A stretch of 64,000 nucleotides of DNA from JABDBE01 sp963832245 (GTDB taxonomy: Bacteria > Acidobacteriota > Terriglobia > Terriglobales > Acidobacteriaceae): contig CAWHTG010000003.1 of the NCBI GenBank assembly GCA_963832245.1, positions 1,143,152 through 1,207,151 of the forward strand. Reading direction: 5' to 3'. The translations under genes were made by a program, and so were the position numbers. Shown here one piece after another: positions 28,447 through 36,525 of the stretch; positions within the stretch are counted from its first letter, which is position 1; each line of letters begins with the position of its first letter. Under the pieces are notes generated by a model that ran no database searches, was not told the origin of the DNA, and saw only the letters and a list, made by a program, of their open reading frames with translations.

Positions 28447-28559
28447 CGGCAACCAAACGCGCCCGTCCCTAAACAGGTTAAATAACTTCGGTAACCTATC
28501 CAGACCACTCTTCGTTATGCGACCTTAGCACCTGTGCGGCACGAATGCGTAGGTGATAT

Positions 28560-29015
28560 GTGTTGTTACAGCCAAAGTCAGAACCTACTGGAACGATTCT
28601 AGTAGCGGACGATCAAGCCCCAAATCGTGAGCTGCTACAAGAACTTCTCACCACACAAGGCTTCACCGTCATCACGGTGGCGGACGGAGCCGAAGCGCTC
28701 GTTCAACTGGGGAAGGCGCCAGTTGACCTGGTCATTCTGGACGTGATGATGCCGCACGTGAACGGGTTCGACGTGTGCCGGAAGATCAAAGCGAATCCCG
28801 AGACCTACCTGATCCCCGTCGTTTTGGTCACAGCGCTGTCCGATAAACAGGACCGCATCGAGGGCCTCCGAGCGAACGCCGACGACTTTCTAACCCGCCC
28901 GGTGGACCGTGCAGAGTTGCTGGCCCGCGTGCAATCGCTGCTCAAGCTAAAGCAGCGCACCGACGAACGGGCTTCTGGGAGGCTAGTCGGGAGCGAGCGT
29001 CGATCCTCCGCGTAA
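28560..29015 (+). CDS. Stand-alone response regulator receiver
   Basis: 151 aa with a GTG start preceded by AGGTG. It is a single receiver domain: acidic pair in LVADDQ, Asp61 in VILDVMMPHVNG and Thr91 in VTALSD. The normally invariant Lys of the LTKP motif is Arg113 (DDFLTRPVD), encoded by CGC; this substitution can alter phosphorylation-dependent signalling. The C-terminal tail is short and charged, with no output domain. It follows the receiver-PilZ gene by 113 bases in the same direction. Confidence 0.85.
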   Translation: MLLQPKSEPTGTILVADDQAPNRELLQELLTTQGFTVITVADGAEALVQLGKAPVDLVILDVMMPHVNGFDVCRKIKANPETYLIPVVLVTALSDKQDRIEGLRANADDFLTRPVDRAELLARVQSLLKLKQRTDERASGRLVGSERRSSA

Positions 29016-29062
29016 CACTCGCTAGTAAAAAGGAGCGGTGGCCGGCCGGACCGCCCCGCGGG

Positions 29063-29290
29063 TTAGAACGACTGTGAAAACCGAGCTTCCAAGAACTCCC
29101 CCAGCTTCGCCGTAGCCTTGAATTGCGGAACGGGACCCAATTCCTTAAATGCGGAAGTGAACGCGTTGGACAGACTCCAGATTGTTCGGGGTTTGAAGTC
29201 CTCATACTTCGGCTCGAAGTAGAGGTCATGAACCCTGCGGGCAAGGTGCTTCGGCGCCTCCAGTTTGCCTTCGACGAAGGCCTCGTAGCG
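29063..29290 (-). pseudogene. DUF932 C-terminal fragment, second copy
   Basis: Encodes YEAFVEGKLEAPKHLARRVH and SLSNAFTSAFKELGPVPQFK, ending FSQSF. It is a diverged direct copy of the C-terminal end of the DUF932 pseudogene at 27074 (roughly four in five bases match by eye, including the downstream GTGGCCGGCCG). Its 5' side is fused near 29290 to a helicase fragment. The two copies flank the response-regulator pair. Confidence 0.7.
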
Positions 29291-29906
29291 GGATGGTCGG
29301 GATAGAGGAGCAAAGTATTCAACATCGTGCTCAAAACCGACCGATTGCCTCTGTGCTCCTTCAATGCTTTTCGAATCGAGTCTTCCAGTTCCCGGTATGC
29401 CGCCATCATCTGCGGGTCCATCGGGACGCTCAGATAGCTCTCTTCGTAGGGCGGAAGCTCTCCCGAGATATCCTCGAGAAACACGAAGGCGCATAACTGC
29501 ATCAGAAATTCGCCGAATACAAGGGAGAGGCTCCCGGTTTTCGGCGAACCGTGCTGGTGGTCTTAGCTTTGGAGCACCGATTATCGGTCGGCTCGACTTT
29601 TGTGATGGTTTCGAGAACGCCGTAGTCCTGCGTGAACACACTCCGTCCCGTCGTACCCCATTCGTAGCCGTGTTCTTTCATCCTTCCGGCGCCGAGCCGG
29701 AACAAAGTGTTGAACAGGTCGTCGGCGTATCCCCCAAGAAGGGTTCCCGTCAGACCCACAATTCGATCCGTACAGGACGACAAGGGGCCCAGAGCGTTGC
29801 CTTGAGCGGTATCGCCCGCCAACTGGTGAATCTCGTCGCAGATCGTGTAATCGAACCAGCCCGGCATGCTCAGGAGGCGTGGCTCTATGTCACGGGGAAT
29901 CCACAT
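29291..29906 (-). pseudogene. SNF2/DEAD-type helicase fragment, frameshifted
   Basis: The upstream frame holds FDYTICDEIHQLAGDTAQG (DEIH, a motif-II variant) and RIVGLTGTLLGGYADDLFN (motif-III-like). After about 29510 the frame changes, and MQLCAFVFLEDISGELPPYE then NRSVLSTMLNTLLLYPDHP continues the protein. Motif I (Walker A) and the C-terminal helicase domain are absent. PRTRC-type plasmids carry such a helicase, and this fragment sits among other pieces of that module. Confidence 0.65.
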
Positions 29907-30014
29907 ATGCTAAATATCCAATACGATTGTATATTTTGCATTCTACACTTCTTGTGTGCCGGGGGCATGATCTTGCTGTGCATGACCATTTGGGGTGTTC
30001 ATAACGTCCATCCC

Positions 30015-30362
30015 TCAGCTGATGGTGCTTCTTCGGCCCGGCCCTGGCCGTACATCCACCGTTGTGGTTTGATCTGCGGGGAGCCAATCTTGCGCCGTGG
30101 GAATGCGGCCGAGGTCTTCCCGGACATGCTGCTCTCCCACATAGCGGACGGGAACATCAGTTCCGTCGCTATTCACGATGGTGATGCCAAACAGTTCTTC
30201 CGCCAGGAAAATGCCCTCCGCGTGATGGCGAAGAGCCCGGTGGCGGAAGTCCGCGAGGAACCCTTTCGATTCATCGAACCAGTTGTGAATCGGAAGGTAG
30301 TCCTCCGCTTTGCCGCCGAACTTCCTCGCACTGCTTTGTGCGTGCTTGACTGGGTGGGCCAT
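30015..30362 (-). CDS. DUF6915-like plasmid-associated protein
   Basis: About 115 aa. I start at the Met of MAHPVKHAQSSARKFGG rather than the longer frame, because the N-terminal consensus I remember begins there. Conserved blocks YLPIHNWFDESKGFLADFRH, RALRHHAEGIF and RYVGEQHVREDLGRIPTAQD resemble a small protein family found with PRTRC/DUF932 plasmid genes. After DWL the tail (PADQTTTVDVRP...) is unlike the family, so the last ~20 residues may be frameshifted. Function unknown. Confidence 0.6.
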   Translation of the reverse strand: MAHPVKHAQSSARKFGGKAEDYLPIHNWFDESKGFLADFRHRALRHHAEGIFLAEELFGITIVNSDGTDVPVRYVGEQHVREDLGRIPTAQDWLPADQTTTVDVRPGPGRRSTIS

Positions 30363-30366
30363 AAAG

Positions 30367-30715
30367 CTACAGCTCATACGTTGTGGTGGTGTGATCCTCG
30401 AACCGCTCATTGCGCTCGACTGTCAGGTTGCGGGAGGTCACATCGAGGACTACGTCCCCGAACCCGCCACAATCGTTCTCGTAGCCAAACGGCACCAGGG
30501 CCTCAAAGTGTTCTTGCAGATGCCAGGTGTCATAGGCGAGAGATTCGTGCTCCGCGTATGCGTAGTATTCGCTGTCGAAACACTTCACTTCCTCGGTGGC
30601 GCCATCGTCCCCATATCCATCGAAATGAACTGCTACAAAAGTCACGCCTGCTTTCGCAAGCTTGTCGCATTCGGAAAGAATGGCGGGTTTGGCAATCTCC
30701 TCCTGTGGGCTTAGG
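30367..30715 (-). CDS. DUF6878-like plasmid-associated protein
   Basis: About 115 aa in one frame. It reads DALSPQEEIAKPAILSECDK upstream of the first internal ATG, then FVAVHFDGYGDDGATEEV, PFGYENDCGGFGDVVLDV and ERFEDHTTTTYEL. This matches a small acidic protein family often linked to PRTRC/DUF6915 genes on plasmids. No ATG or GTG with a ribosome binding site is evident at the true N-terminus, so the 5' boundary is approximate and the gene may be truncated. It is 4 bases upstream of the DUF6915-like gene. Confidence 0.55.
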
Positions 30716-30914
30716 GCATCTTTCCTGCCCCTATATCGTTTCCTATGTTTCTGCCCCTCCGCTGAGCTAATTTCCTCAAAATTCGCAGTGATTATTTCTA
30801 TGCTGGACCATTAATTCCCGCTTCCCGCAAGTGCAATCAGCCATAGTCAATCATCTGAAAGCTGTGTGTTTTCCTCGACTCCAAGTTGTTCTTCCGGATG
30901 GCTCGGAGCAAGAA

Positions 30915-31106
30915 CTACGATGCCCTGCCCTTCTCTGGCCCTTCTCTTAGCGATCCGGACGTAAAGGTGAATGACATGGGAGATTCACACCCTTCACAAT
31001 TCCCATGTTGTGGCCGTCCATCGCGCACGGGGTCATAACGAGGATGCAGACTACATTTGCCATCAAAACGAAATCGGATTCTTACCGACATCGAACACCT
31101 CAACAA
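30915..31106 (-). CDS. Small Cys/His-rich hypothetical protein
   Basis: 63 aa with a possible metal-binding cluster: CSLHPRYDPVRDGRP then CEGC. A +1 shift after CEGCES would give the more natural continuation SLYVIHLYVRIAKRRA instead of the Ser/Gly-rich tail read here, so the gene may carry a frameshift near 30990. It overlaps the preceding small gene by 7 bases on the same strand. The family is typical of plasmid-borne small proteins, but I cannot name it. Confidence 0.4.
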   Translation of the reverse strand: MLRCSMSVRIRFRFDGKCSLHPRYDPVRDGRPQHGNCEGCESPMSFTFTSGSLREGPEKGRAS

Positions 31107-31324
31107 TCACCACGTGAACCGTGTCTTCCATTGAGCGCCTGGGCGATCAGTTCGCTAAATGCGTCCGAACCGGGTATCTCCCTCACGGCGATGAAGGAGC
31201 AAAGGCCGTTCACAGGTATCGGCCGCTCATCTTCAATTCGGTAGCCACGTTCAATGTGTTCTTCCTTTCGTTTTTCGTACAGGTTGGCCCTGGTGATCAC
31301 ACGAATTCTCATTGCGATCCTCAT
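31100..31324 (-). CDS. Hypothetical small protein
   Basis: 74 aa, unrecognised: MRIRVITRANLYEKRKEEHI, then DERPIPVNGLCSFIAVREIP. The composition is protein-like and it overlaps the next gene by 7 bases, which supports an operon of small plasmid-type genes. The start may be either of two close Met codons. Confidence 0.4.
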   Translation of the reverse strand: MRIAMRIRVITRANLYEKRKEEHIERGYRIEDERPIPVNGLCSFIAVREIPGSDAFSELIAQALNGRHGSRGDC

Positions 31325-31384
31325 TTCTCATCAGTTGGCGATCAGATTGAAGTCGGGGGCGAGGCGGGCTATTGAACCGAGGCG

Positions 31385-31612
31385 TTAATCTCGCTGCGTG
31401 TGGGAGGCGGGTTGGGCGCTTTGCAGGTCTGTTTCTGGCCCATTGTCATTCGTTGGAGCCAGCCTCTCCCAACGGATGGAAAACCTGCGGCTGGGTTGTC
31501 CTCCGTCGGAGAGCTCGAAACTGAGGTCGCCGGAAACATAGAGCGCAATTGGCAGGGGAATTACTGGAATGCGGCCGGTATCGAGAGGAGGCGAAGAATT
31601 ATGGTCGGTCAT
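31385..31612 (-). CDS. Hypothetical small protein
   Basis: About 75 aa from ATG 31612 (MTDHNSSPPLDTGRIPVIPL). It continues as ALYVSGDLSFELSDGG and RRFSIRWERLAPTNDN, then an Ala/Gln/Ser tail. No domain is recognised. It sits at the head of the minus-strand run of small plasmid-like genes. Confidence 0.35.
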   Translation of the reverse strand: MTDHNSSPPLDTGRIPVIPLPIALYVSGDLSFELSDGGQPSRRFSIRWERLAPTNDNGPETDLQSAQPASHTQRD

Positions 31613-31716
31613 GGCCTCCTCGTCCGGCGCTTTGCGCCAAGACTCCAAGCAAATATCGATCTCTCAATGGAAGGTCACGGGACGCCTTCGTAGCGGACGG
31701 CCTTGATAATGAGCGG

Positions 31717-31923
31717 ATGCCAATTTCAGCGAGAAACAGGCTCAAGGGCACGGTGGAGGGAGTCGTGCTCGGCCCCGTTATGGCTCATGTGGTCGTTCGT
31801 GTCGGCGACAACCTCATTGAGAGTGCAATCACGCGTCGGAGCGCCGACGAGTTGCATCGCAAGAAGGGCGACACGGTGACCGCCATCATCAAAGCTACCG
31901 AGGTGATGATCCAGAAGGACTGA
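31717..31923 (+). CDS. Stand-alone Mop/TOBE molybdate-binding protein
   Basis: 68 aa: MPISARNRLKGTVEGVVLGP, AHVVVRVGDNLIESAITRRS and HRKKGDTVTAIIKATEVMIQ. This is the single-domain Mop (molbindin) signature, with SARNxLKGxV at the start and A(T/S)xVMI at the end. Mop proteins bind molybdate or tungstate oxyanions as oligomers. No molybdenum transporter or cofactor genes are nearby. The gene runs opposite to its neighbours. Confidence 0.85.
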   Translation: MPISARNRLKGTVEGVVLGPVMAHVVVRVGDNLIESAITRRSADELHRKKGDTVTAIIKATEVMIQKD

Positions 31924-32070
31924 GGGCGTTTTCGACTTGCAGAATTGTAAGCATGCGAATCCATCGCGCAGGTCGCTTATCGGCGGGAACGACGATAGTG
32001 AACGGTCCTTCTTTGGGGTCGAGCGGCTTTCCGTTCGCATTTGTGGCTGACAGAATGGACTTTCTTCCTC

Positions 32071-32493
32071 TCATCGAAGAAGGTGTGGAGCGATAACACC
32101 GAGAAATTCACTGGAGCTGATGATCTTGGTGTTCTTCCAGAACTTCGGGAAATGGCGTTGGTTGCCCGTCACCAGGTAGTCGGCACGAGCGGCGTCAGCA
32201 CATTCAATGAACATGTTGTCGGCTGGGTCGGACGTGACCTGAGCCAGACGCGAGGGTGTGACGACACGAGCATGGTTCTTGATTAATTGCAGCAATTGTT
32301 GCCGCAAGCTTCTGCGAATCTTGAGTTCAGGGCGGGCAAGAATTATGGTGTATTCCGACACAATCGGATCGGAAACATACCAGCGAGCAGGCTTCGACAT
32401 CGCGAGCAGGACGACGGTCCGCTGCAGCCCCTCCGGTTTGAGCGCGGCGGATACGACCACATTGGTGTCAATGACGAGCCGAAGAGGAATCAT
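32071..32493 (-). CDS. PIN-domain toxin (VapC-like)
   Basis: 140 aa. The PIN nuclease acidic residues are visible: Asp9 in LVIDTNVVVSAALKPEG, Glu in IVSEYTIILARPE, Asp in DPADNMFIECADAARADYL. This matches the class of putative toxin-antitoxin toxins of the PIN family (longer than classical VapC). The start overlaps the upstream antitoxin stop by 4 bases, indicating translational coupling. The expected activity is sequence-specific RNA cleavage, neutralised by the partner. Confidence 0.85.
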   Translation of the reverse strand: MIPLRLVIDTNVVVSAALKPEGLQRTVVLLAMSKPARWYVSDPIVSEYTIILARPELKIRRSLRQQLLQLIKNHARVVTPSRLAQVTSDPADNMFIECADAARADYLVTGNQRHFPKFWKNTKIISSSEFLGVIAPHLLR

Positions 32494-32768
32494 CGGCGCT
32501 TGGATTTGCGAGCGGCCTTGATGATCTGGTCGATCTGTCTGGCGCCCAACCGGTTCGTGCCTTTTCGTTTGGACTCCTGCCCGATGATCCGAAGGACCTC
32601 GGGCTCAGGGACCGCGAGGCGTACATAATCCCTGATACTGAGCAACACTGCGCGTGGGCTGCCACGCTTCTCTATGACAAGCGACCGCCCCTCATCCTCG
32701 ACCCGGCGAAGAAGCTTGCCGAAATGTGCCCGCGCGTCTAGTGCGGTGACGATAATCCCGTCATTCAT
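32490..32768 (-). CDS. Phd/YefM-type antitoxin
   Basis: 92 aa from ATG 32768 (MNDGIIVTALDARAHFGKLL). The N-terminal Phd/YefM fold (ARAHFGKLLRRVEDEG, VIEKRGSPRAVLLS) is followed by a basic toxin-binding tail (IDQIIKAARKSKRR). It precedes and overlaps the PIN toxin gene, the usual antitoxin-first order. Such antitoxins repress their own promoter. Confidence 0.85.
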   Translation of the reverse strand: MNDGIIVTALDARAHFGKLLRRVEDEGRSLVIEKRGSPRAVLLSIRDYVRLAVPEPEVLRIIGQESKRKGTNRLGARQIDQIIKAARKSKRR

Positions 32769-32851
32769 AAACTCTCCATTTCGATCAGTTAAACTGTACA
32801 GTTCGTCTCGAATCGATGTCAATCAGACATCCGACAAAGCGGGCCCCAAAG

Positions 32852-33130
32852 TCACCTACCCTCAAGGACTGCCACTATCTCCTGCAGCGTCTTGAGATTG
32901 TCCACCTGGTCAAGTAAACTCAATCTCAACGATCCGAGGATCGTAGCAAAGGCTGTTAGCCCAGCTTTGTCCCGTGCAGTCTTTGCACGAACCAGTCCTC
33001 GTTCGGCCGATTGCATGTGTGCCGGTACCTTCTCCTGGACCGCCAGATCCTGAATTTCTTTGGGATTCCACACCCTTGATACGGACTTCAACAACCCGCG
33101 ATACATGCGTTTACCGACGACCCTCTCCAT
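32852..33130 (-). CDS. Hypothetical helical protein downstream of recombinase
   Basis: About 92 aa from MERVVGKRMYRGLL. It overlaps the end of the recombinase gene by 43 bases on the same strand. Helical throughout, without recognised domain (AERGLVRAKTARDKAGLTAF, LLDQVDNLKTLQEIVAVLEG). The overlap suggests coupling to the recombinase, but an accessory role is only a guess. Confidence 0.45.
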   Translation of the reverse strand: MERVVGKRMYRGLLKSVSRVWNPKEIQDLAVQEKVPAHMQSAERGLVRAKTARDKAGLTAFATILGSLRLSLLDQVDNLKTLQEIVAVLEGR

Positions 33131-34236
33131 CCGCTCGATCTCGCGCGAGCACCTCCCGACCAACGCCGTGCAAGCGGCCGAAGTGCCCCTAGATCGACCT
33201 TTGCATAGATGAATGTCGTGTCAGGACTCTCGTGTCGAAGCACCTCGCCGATCTCGGCCAGTGATGCACCTTTTGCAAGCATTTGGCCGCCAATGGTGTG
33301 GCGGAACTGATGGGAACCTTTGCTGATCGACTCCACACACGCTCGGTCCAGCGCGAATCTCACGATGATGCCTACCCTTCTATTGAGGCCCACATAAGGA
33401 GCCCACACATGCTGGAAAATCCTCCTGTCAGGTGATGGCCGCCGGTCCTTCCGAAGGTAGAGGTTCATGGCTTTGCCAACATCATGGAGCAGCGGCATCT
33501 GGCGTGCTTTTCCGCCTTTTCCATGAACCGTGAGAGTTCCCGTGATCCAATCGATATCATCGAATTTAAGAGCTTCTACTTCCCCGGCACGCAATCCGAG
33601 GCGCGCCAGCAATAGCAGGATCGCGTAGTCCCTTCGTCCGGTCCTAGTTTGCCGGTTGCAGCTGGCCAGGACACGACTCACTTGATAGGCAGTCAGATGT
33701 CGGGGAATGCCCGTAAACCTGCAGTTCGGCGCACTTGGAATTGCTATCGAAAGATCCTGATTGACAAGGCCAGTGAACAGCAGGTACGTCATGAACGAGC
33801 GCGACGCGGTCTCCACGGTCTTGATGCTGTTGCGCCGTCTGACCGCTTCCTTCCGCACAAAAGCAATCAGGTCTTTTGCCTTAATGTTGGAAAACTGAAA
33901 GGATCGCTTACCAAACCTCTGAGCAAGAAATGCTGTCACGACGGTCTTTCGGTTATTGATCGTCCGGCGAGCAAGCGCACGCTCCTCACTCAAGAAATTG
34001 CCAAAGTTTTGAACAACGAGTTCCGCCTGGGACTTCGGTGCGTCCATCGGCGATATGCGGCCTTCTTGGGCAAGCATTTCGAGAAGGCGCTTCAGTGCGA
34101 GTAATGCGCCGAACCCTTTCGGCCGGTGACGGAAACGGACATACCTCTGCGCATGTGCAAACGTCACATCATGAAGAGCGATACTCCATCGCTGCAACCA
34201 GCGGCCAAACTCCTCTACAGTGAGAAGGTGTCGCAA
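33088..34236 (-). CDS. Tyrosine recombinase/integrase
   Basis: 382 aa, TTG start. The N-terminal SAM-like core-binding half is followed by the catalytic domain from about residue 190. Catalytic residues are visible: Arg in LGLRAGEVEAL, Lys in VHGKGGKARQMPL, His-x-x-Arg in SHQFRHTIGGQ, His in LRHESPDTT and the nucleophile Tyr in FIYAKVD. It is therefore complete and probably active, unlike the integrases at 42618 and 44602. Its target site is not identified. The last ~30 residues are Arg/Ser/Gly-rich. It sits between the ThiF-like gene and the toxin-antitoxin pair, all on the minus strand. Confidence 0.88.
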   Translation of the reverse strand: MRHLLTVEEFGRWLQRWSIALHDVTFAHAQRYVRFRHRPKGFGALLALKRLLEMLAQEGRISPMDAPKSQAELVVQNFGNFLSEERALARRTINNRKTVVTAFLAQRFGKRSFQFSNIKAKDLIAFVRKEAVRRRNSIKTVETASRSFMTYLLFTGLVNQDLSIAIPSAPNCRFTGIPRHLTAYQVSRVLASCNRQTRTGRRDYAILLLLARLGLRAGEVEALKFDDIDWITGTLTVHGKGGKARQMPLLHDVGKAMNLYLRKDRRPSPDRRIFQHVWAPYVGLNRRVGIIVRFALDRACVESISKGSHQFRHTIGGQMLAKGASLAEIGEVLRHESPDTTFIYAKVDLGALRPLARRWSGGARARSSGWRGSSVNACIAGC

Positions 34237-34468
34237 GCTTGATCCCGACAGTATCCTTCCTCATACAAACAGTCTGCCAACCGTTCAAGGTACGGTCCGA
34301 GTGGACTGGATCTGTATCTCTGAATGGTTCTTGAATCTCTGAAAAGTCTTTCCATAAAAAATCCTCCGGGCGTGAGTGTCTCATGGAAGATTCACCATAA
34401 TTATGCCGAGTACCCAACGCCCGAAAGATTCAATTGGTTGGAGTAGATCACGATAGAAAAGAGCCCAC

Positions 34469-35314
34469 TTAGACTTCGCGACCCGTGCGAGCGGATACTT
34501 CTTCTGATCCCACTGCATAATGCTTCCGCGTTCGGCTACACCGCGCCTTCATGCGGAGCCGTTGCCAGTATTTGGGATCAATACGTAGCGCCTGCAGACC
34601 CGATAGCGAAGACAGGCTTAGGAAACCGCCGTGATAGGAGATCGCTCCGTAGAGGAATAATCGTGCAAGCAGTGCCAAACCGTGATTGGCCAGCGTCGGA
34701 TTGACGAAGGGTTCCTGCCGATCGAGGGCCTCTGCGGCGCTACAACTCGGGAGGCCGTCTTCGTCAAGCTCAGCCTGAATGACTTCAGGGAAGAGTTCGG
34801 AAACCGTACGCAGCCGGAGCCTGTGTCTCCGATTCCTTCGATTCAGTGGCTCTCCAAGCACAAATTGGCCGCTATCGGCGTTGTTGCCCAGGTCGAGCCA
34901 ATAGTTCACTTCACTCCAATCCTCAGCGCACTTTGCGATGGCCGCGCGCGCCTTCCGCGTATCGACACAACCGATCACAACATCCACGCCGTCCAGTCTT
35001 CGTTTAGCGTCCAATCCCTCCGGAATCCCCTCCCAGTCCGATCCCCAGAACAGATTCATGCGGTTGGCGAGAACTACGGATTTATAGAGACCGATCTCAG
35101 ATTGACTGAACGGCTGCCGCACGCAGTTGGTCGGAGAGATGAGGTCGGTATCGAGCAAAGTGACGTGAAGTCCTTCCGGATGCCCGTAGGCCAACAATGC
35201 TTGATGCAGGTATGGCAATCCGCCAGCGATTGCGCTTCCGTTGCCCCCACATCCCACAACCAGCACGCGCACCCTATGCTTCAGCAGTTCGGGATGAATA
35301 TGGTGCGTTTCCAT
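34469..35314 (-). CDS. PRTRC-system ThiF/E1-like protein
   Basis: 281 aa. The ThiF/MoeB/E1 adenylation fold is visible: GCGGNGSAIAGGLP (nucleotide-binding loop), LLDTDLISPTNCVRQPFSQS (DxDxIxxxNxxRQ) and VIGCVDTRKARAA. The sequence matches the ThiF family protein of the PRTRC cluster, a conserved plasmid/ICE module of unknown function that normally also contains a JAB-domain protein A, protein B and others. The gene is intact and starts 3 bases after the stop of the broken protein B gene. The JAB partner that usually lies between B and ThiF is missing. A ubiquitin-like conjugation role is only a family-based speculation. Confidence 0.75.
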   Translation of the reverse strand: METHHIHPELLKHRVRVLVVGCGGNGSAIAGGLPYLHQALLAYGHPEGLHVTLLDTDLISPTNCVRQPFSQSEIGLYKSVVLANRMNLFWGSDWEGIPEGLDAKRRLDGVDVVIGCVDTRKARAAIAKCAEDWSEVNYWLDLGNNADSGQFVLGEPLNRRNRRHRLRLRTVSELFPEVIQAELDEDGLPSCSAAEALDRQEPFVNPTLANHGLALLARLFLYGAISYHGGFLSLSSLSGLQALRIDPKYWQRLRMKARCSRTRKHYAVGSEEVSARTGREV

Positions 35315-35317
35315 GGT

Positions 35318-36029
35318 TCATCCTTCACCTTTTCTCTCAACGAACTCCTGAAGAGTTTGCTTCCTGTCGGCCAGAAACTTCACGGGGAACTTGTGCTTCT
35401 TACCTGCGAGGGTTAACCACAGGTCAAGAAATCCGCCGGAATGGGTTGTGAGGCGGACAGCGCCACTTGATGAGTGAATTCGCTCGCGAAATAAGCGCTT
35501 TCCCATCCTGACAGAGAGGCAACACTCACTTCCTCCGGAACTCGCATACTGCCCAGACAAACCCGGCCTGCTGAGTCCGTGTTCCAGTAGGGAGCGTTCT
35601 TCAACCGCCTGTCGGCTGTTGGCCGGCAGTCTTCTGAGAGCGCTCGGACGAATGTTCCCGCCCGTGGATCATGAACACAAGTGGAGGGTGGGGATACATC
35701 TTGCCGTTCAGTTTCTTCGCCTCGACGTTTCCGCCGCCGAAAAACATCAGCCGCGGTTGCGCCGGGTTCCACCACGCGATCAACTCCGGCGTTCTTGCTA
35801 GAACAGATTCAGGCAAGACCTCTGGGGCCACGCTCGCTCCCAGCCCTTTGGCGAGCGTCTCAAGAAACCCGGTCGTGACCGACTGACCCGCGCACAAGTA
35901 CGGTGCCTGGTCCGGCTTATGCTTTACCTCGTGCAACGTGGCAAACGCTCAGCTGCCTTCTTGATAAAGGAGCACTGCCTGCTTCAGACTGAATATTCGG
36001 TTGTCACCGATGCGTACATGGACGTCCAT
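35318..36029 (-). pseudogene. PRTRC-system protein B, broken
   Basis: Conceptual reading from ATG 36029 gives MDVHVRIGDNRIFSLKQAVL, an in-frame TGA, then ATLHEVKHKPDQAPYLCAGQ and PELIAWWNPAQPRLMFFGGG. A frameshift near 35690 leads to KNAPYWNTDSAGRVCLGSMR and VASLSGWESAYFASEFTHQV. A further shift near 35450 leads to FPVKFLADRKQTLQEFVERK. The order of these motifs fits PRTRC protein B along its whole length. One nonsense mutation and two frameshifts make it non-functional. Confidence 0.65.
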
Positions 36030-36031
36030 AG

Positions 36032-36226
36032 CTATGCCTCGCGAGTAATCACTCCATCTCCGTTTCCCGGCAGCAGGTCAATTAGCCGGCTGGCAGCAGC
36101 AATGGTGTTGCACACCACGCCCCAAGCAACAACGAGGCGGGAGTTAACAGCAGAAACAATACGCAACTTCAGCAGAACAGAAAGCATCTTGAAAGCAGGA
36201 ATAGACATGAAGCGAGGTTTAGTCAA
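36032..36226 (-). CDS. Possible upstream PRTRC-operon remnant
   Basis: 64-aa frame ending 2 bases before the protein B start, which is the spacing expected within an operon. It reads NSRLVVAWGVVCNTIAAASR then LIDLLPGNGDGVITREA. No family is recognised. It may be the C-terminal end of a longer gene. Support comes mainly from position. Confidence 0.3.
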   Translation of the reverse strand: MTKPRFMSIPAFKMLSVLLKLRIVSAVNSRLVVAWGVVCNTIAAASRLIDLLPGNGDGVITREA

Positions 36227-36275
36227 GACCGAATCGACCTAGAGTCAGAATCGAACAGTAAGGAAGCAACAAATA

Positions 36276-36420
36276 GCACGGGCTCCAGAAAATCCGTCAG
36301 CGAGCGTTCGAGATCTACCGTGAACGTGGCGAAACTCACGGCGGTGCGTTGGAGGATTGGCTCCGGGCAGAACGAGAACTTCAGGGAACGCACAGGAAAA
36401 TTGGAAAAGGCTCGAAATAG
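36276..36420 (+). pseudogene. DUF2934 fragment
   Basis: The frame encodes KIRQRAFEIYRERGETHGGA and LEDWLRAERELQ, the DUF2934 core, and ends at a TAG. An in-frame TAG just upstream of CACGGGCTC and no start codon show that the N-terminus is lost; a plausible original head (MKRGLVKTE) lies in another frame at 36208. Function of DUF2934 is unknown. Confidence 0.55.
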
Positions 36421-36525
36421 CAGAACACGATATATCCCAAATATGAATTTGGGCCAGATTTAGGGCTGAACTCCGAAAACACCCGCCAGCCCGACACATT
36501 TCAGCACCTCCTTGGGGGTGATTTC

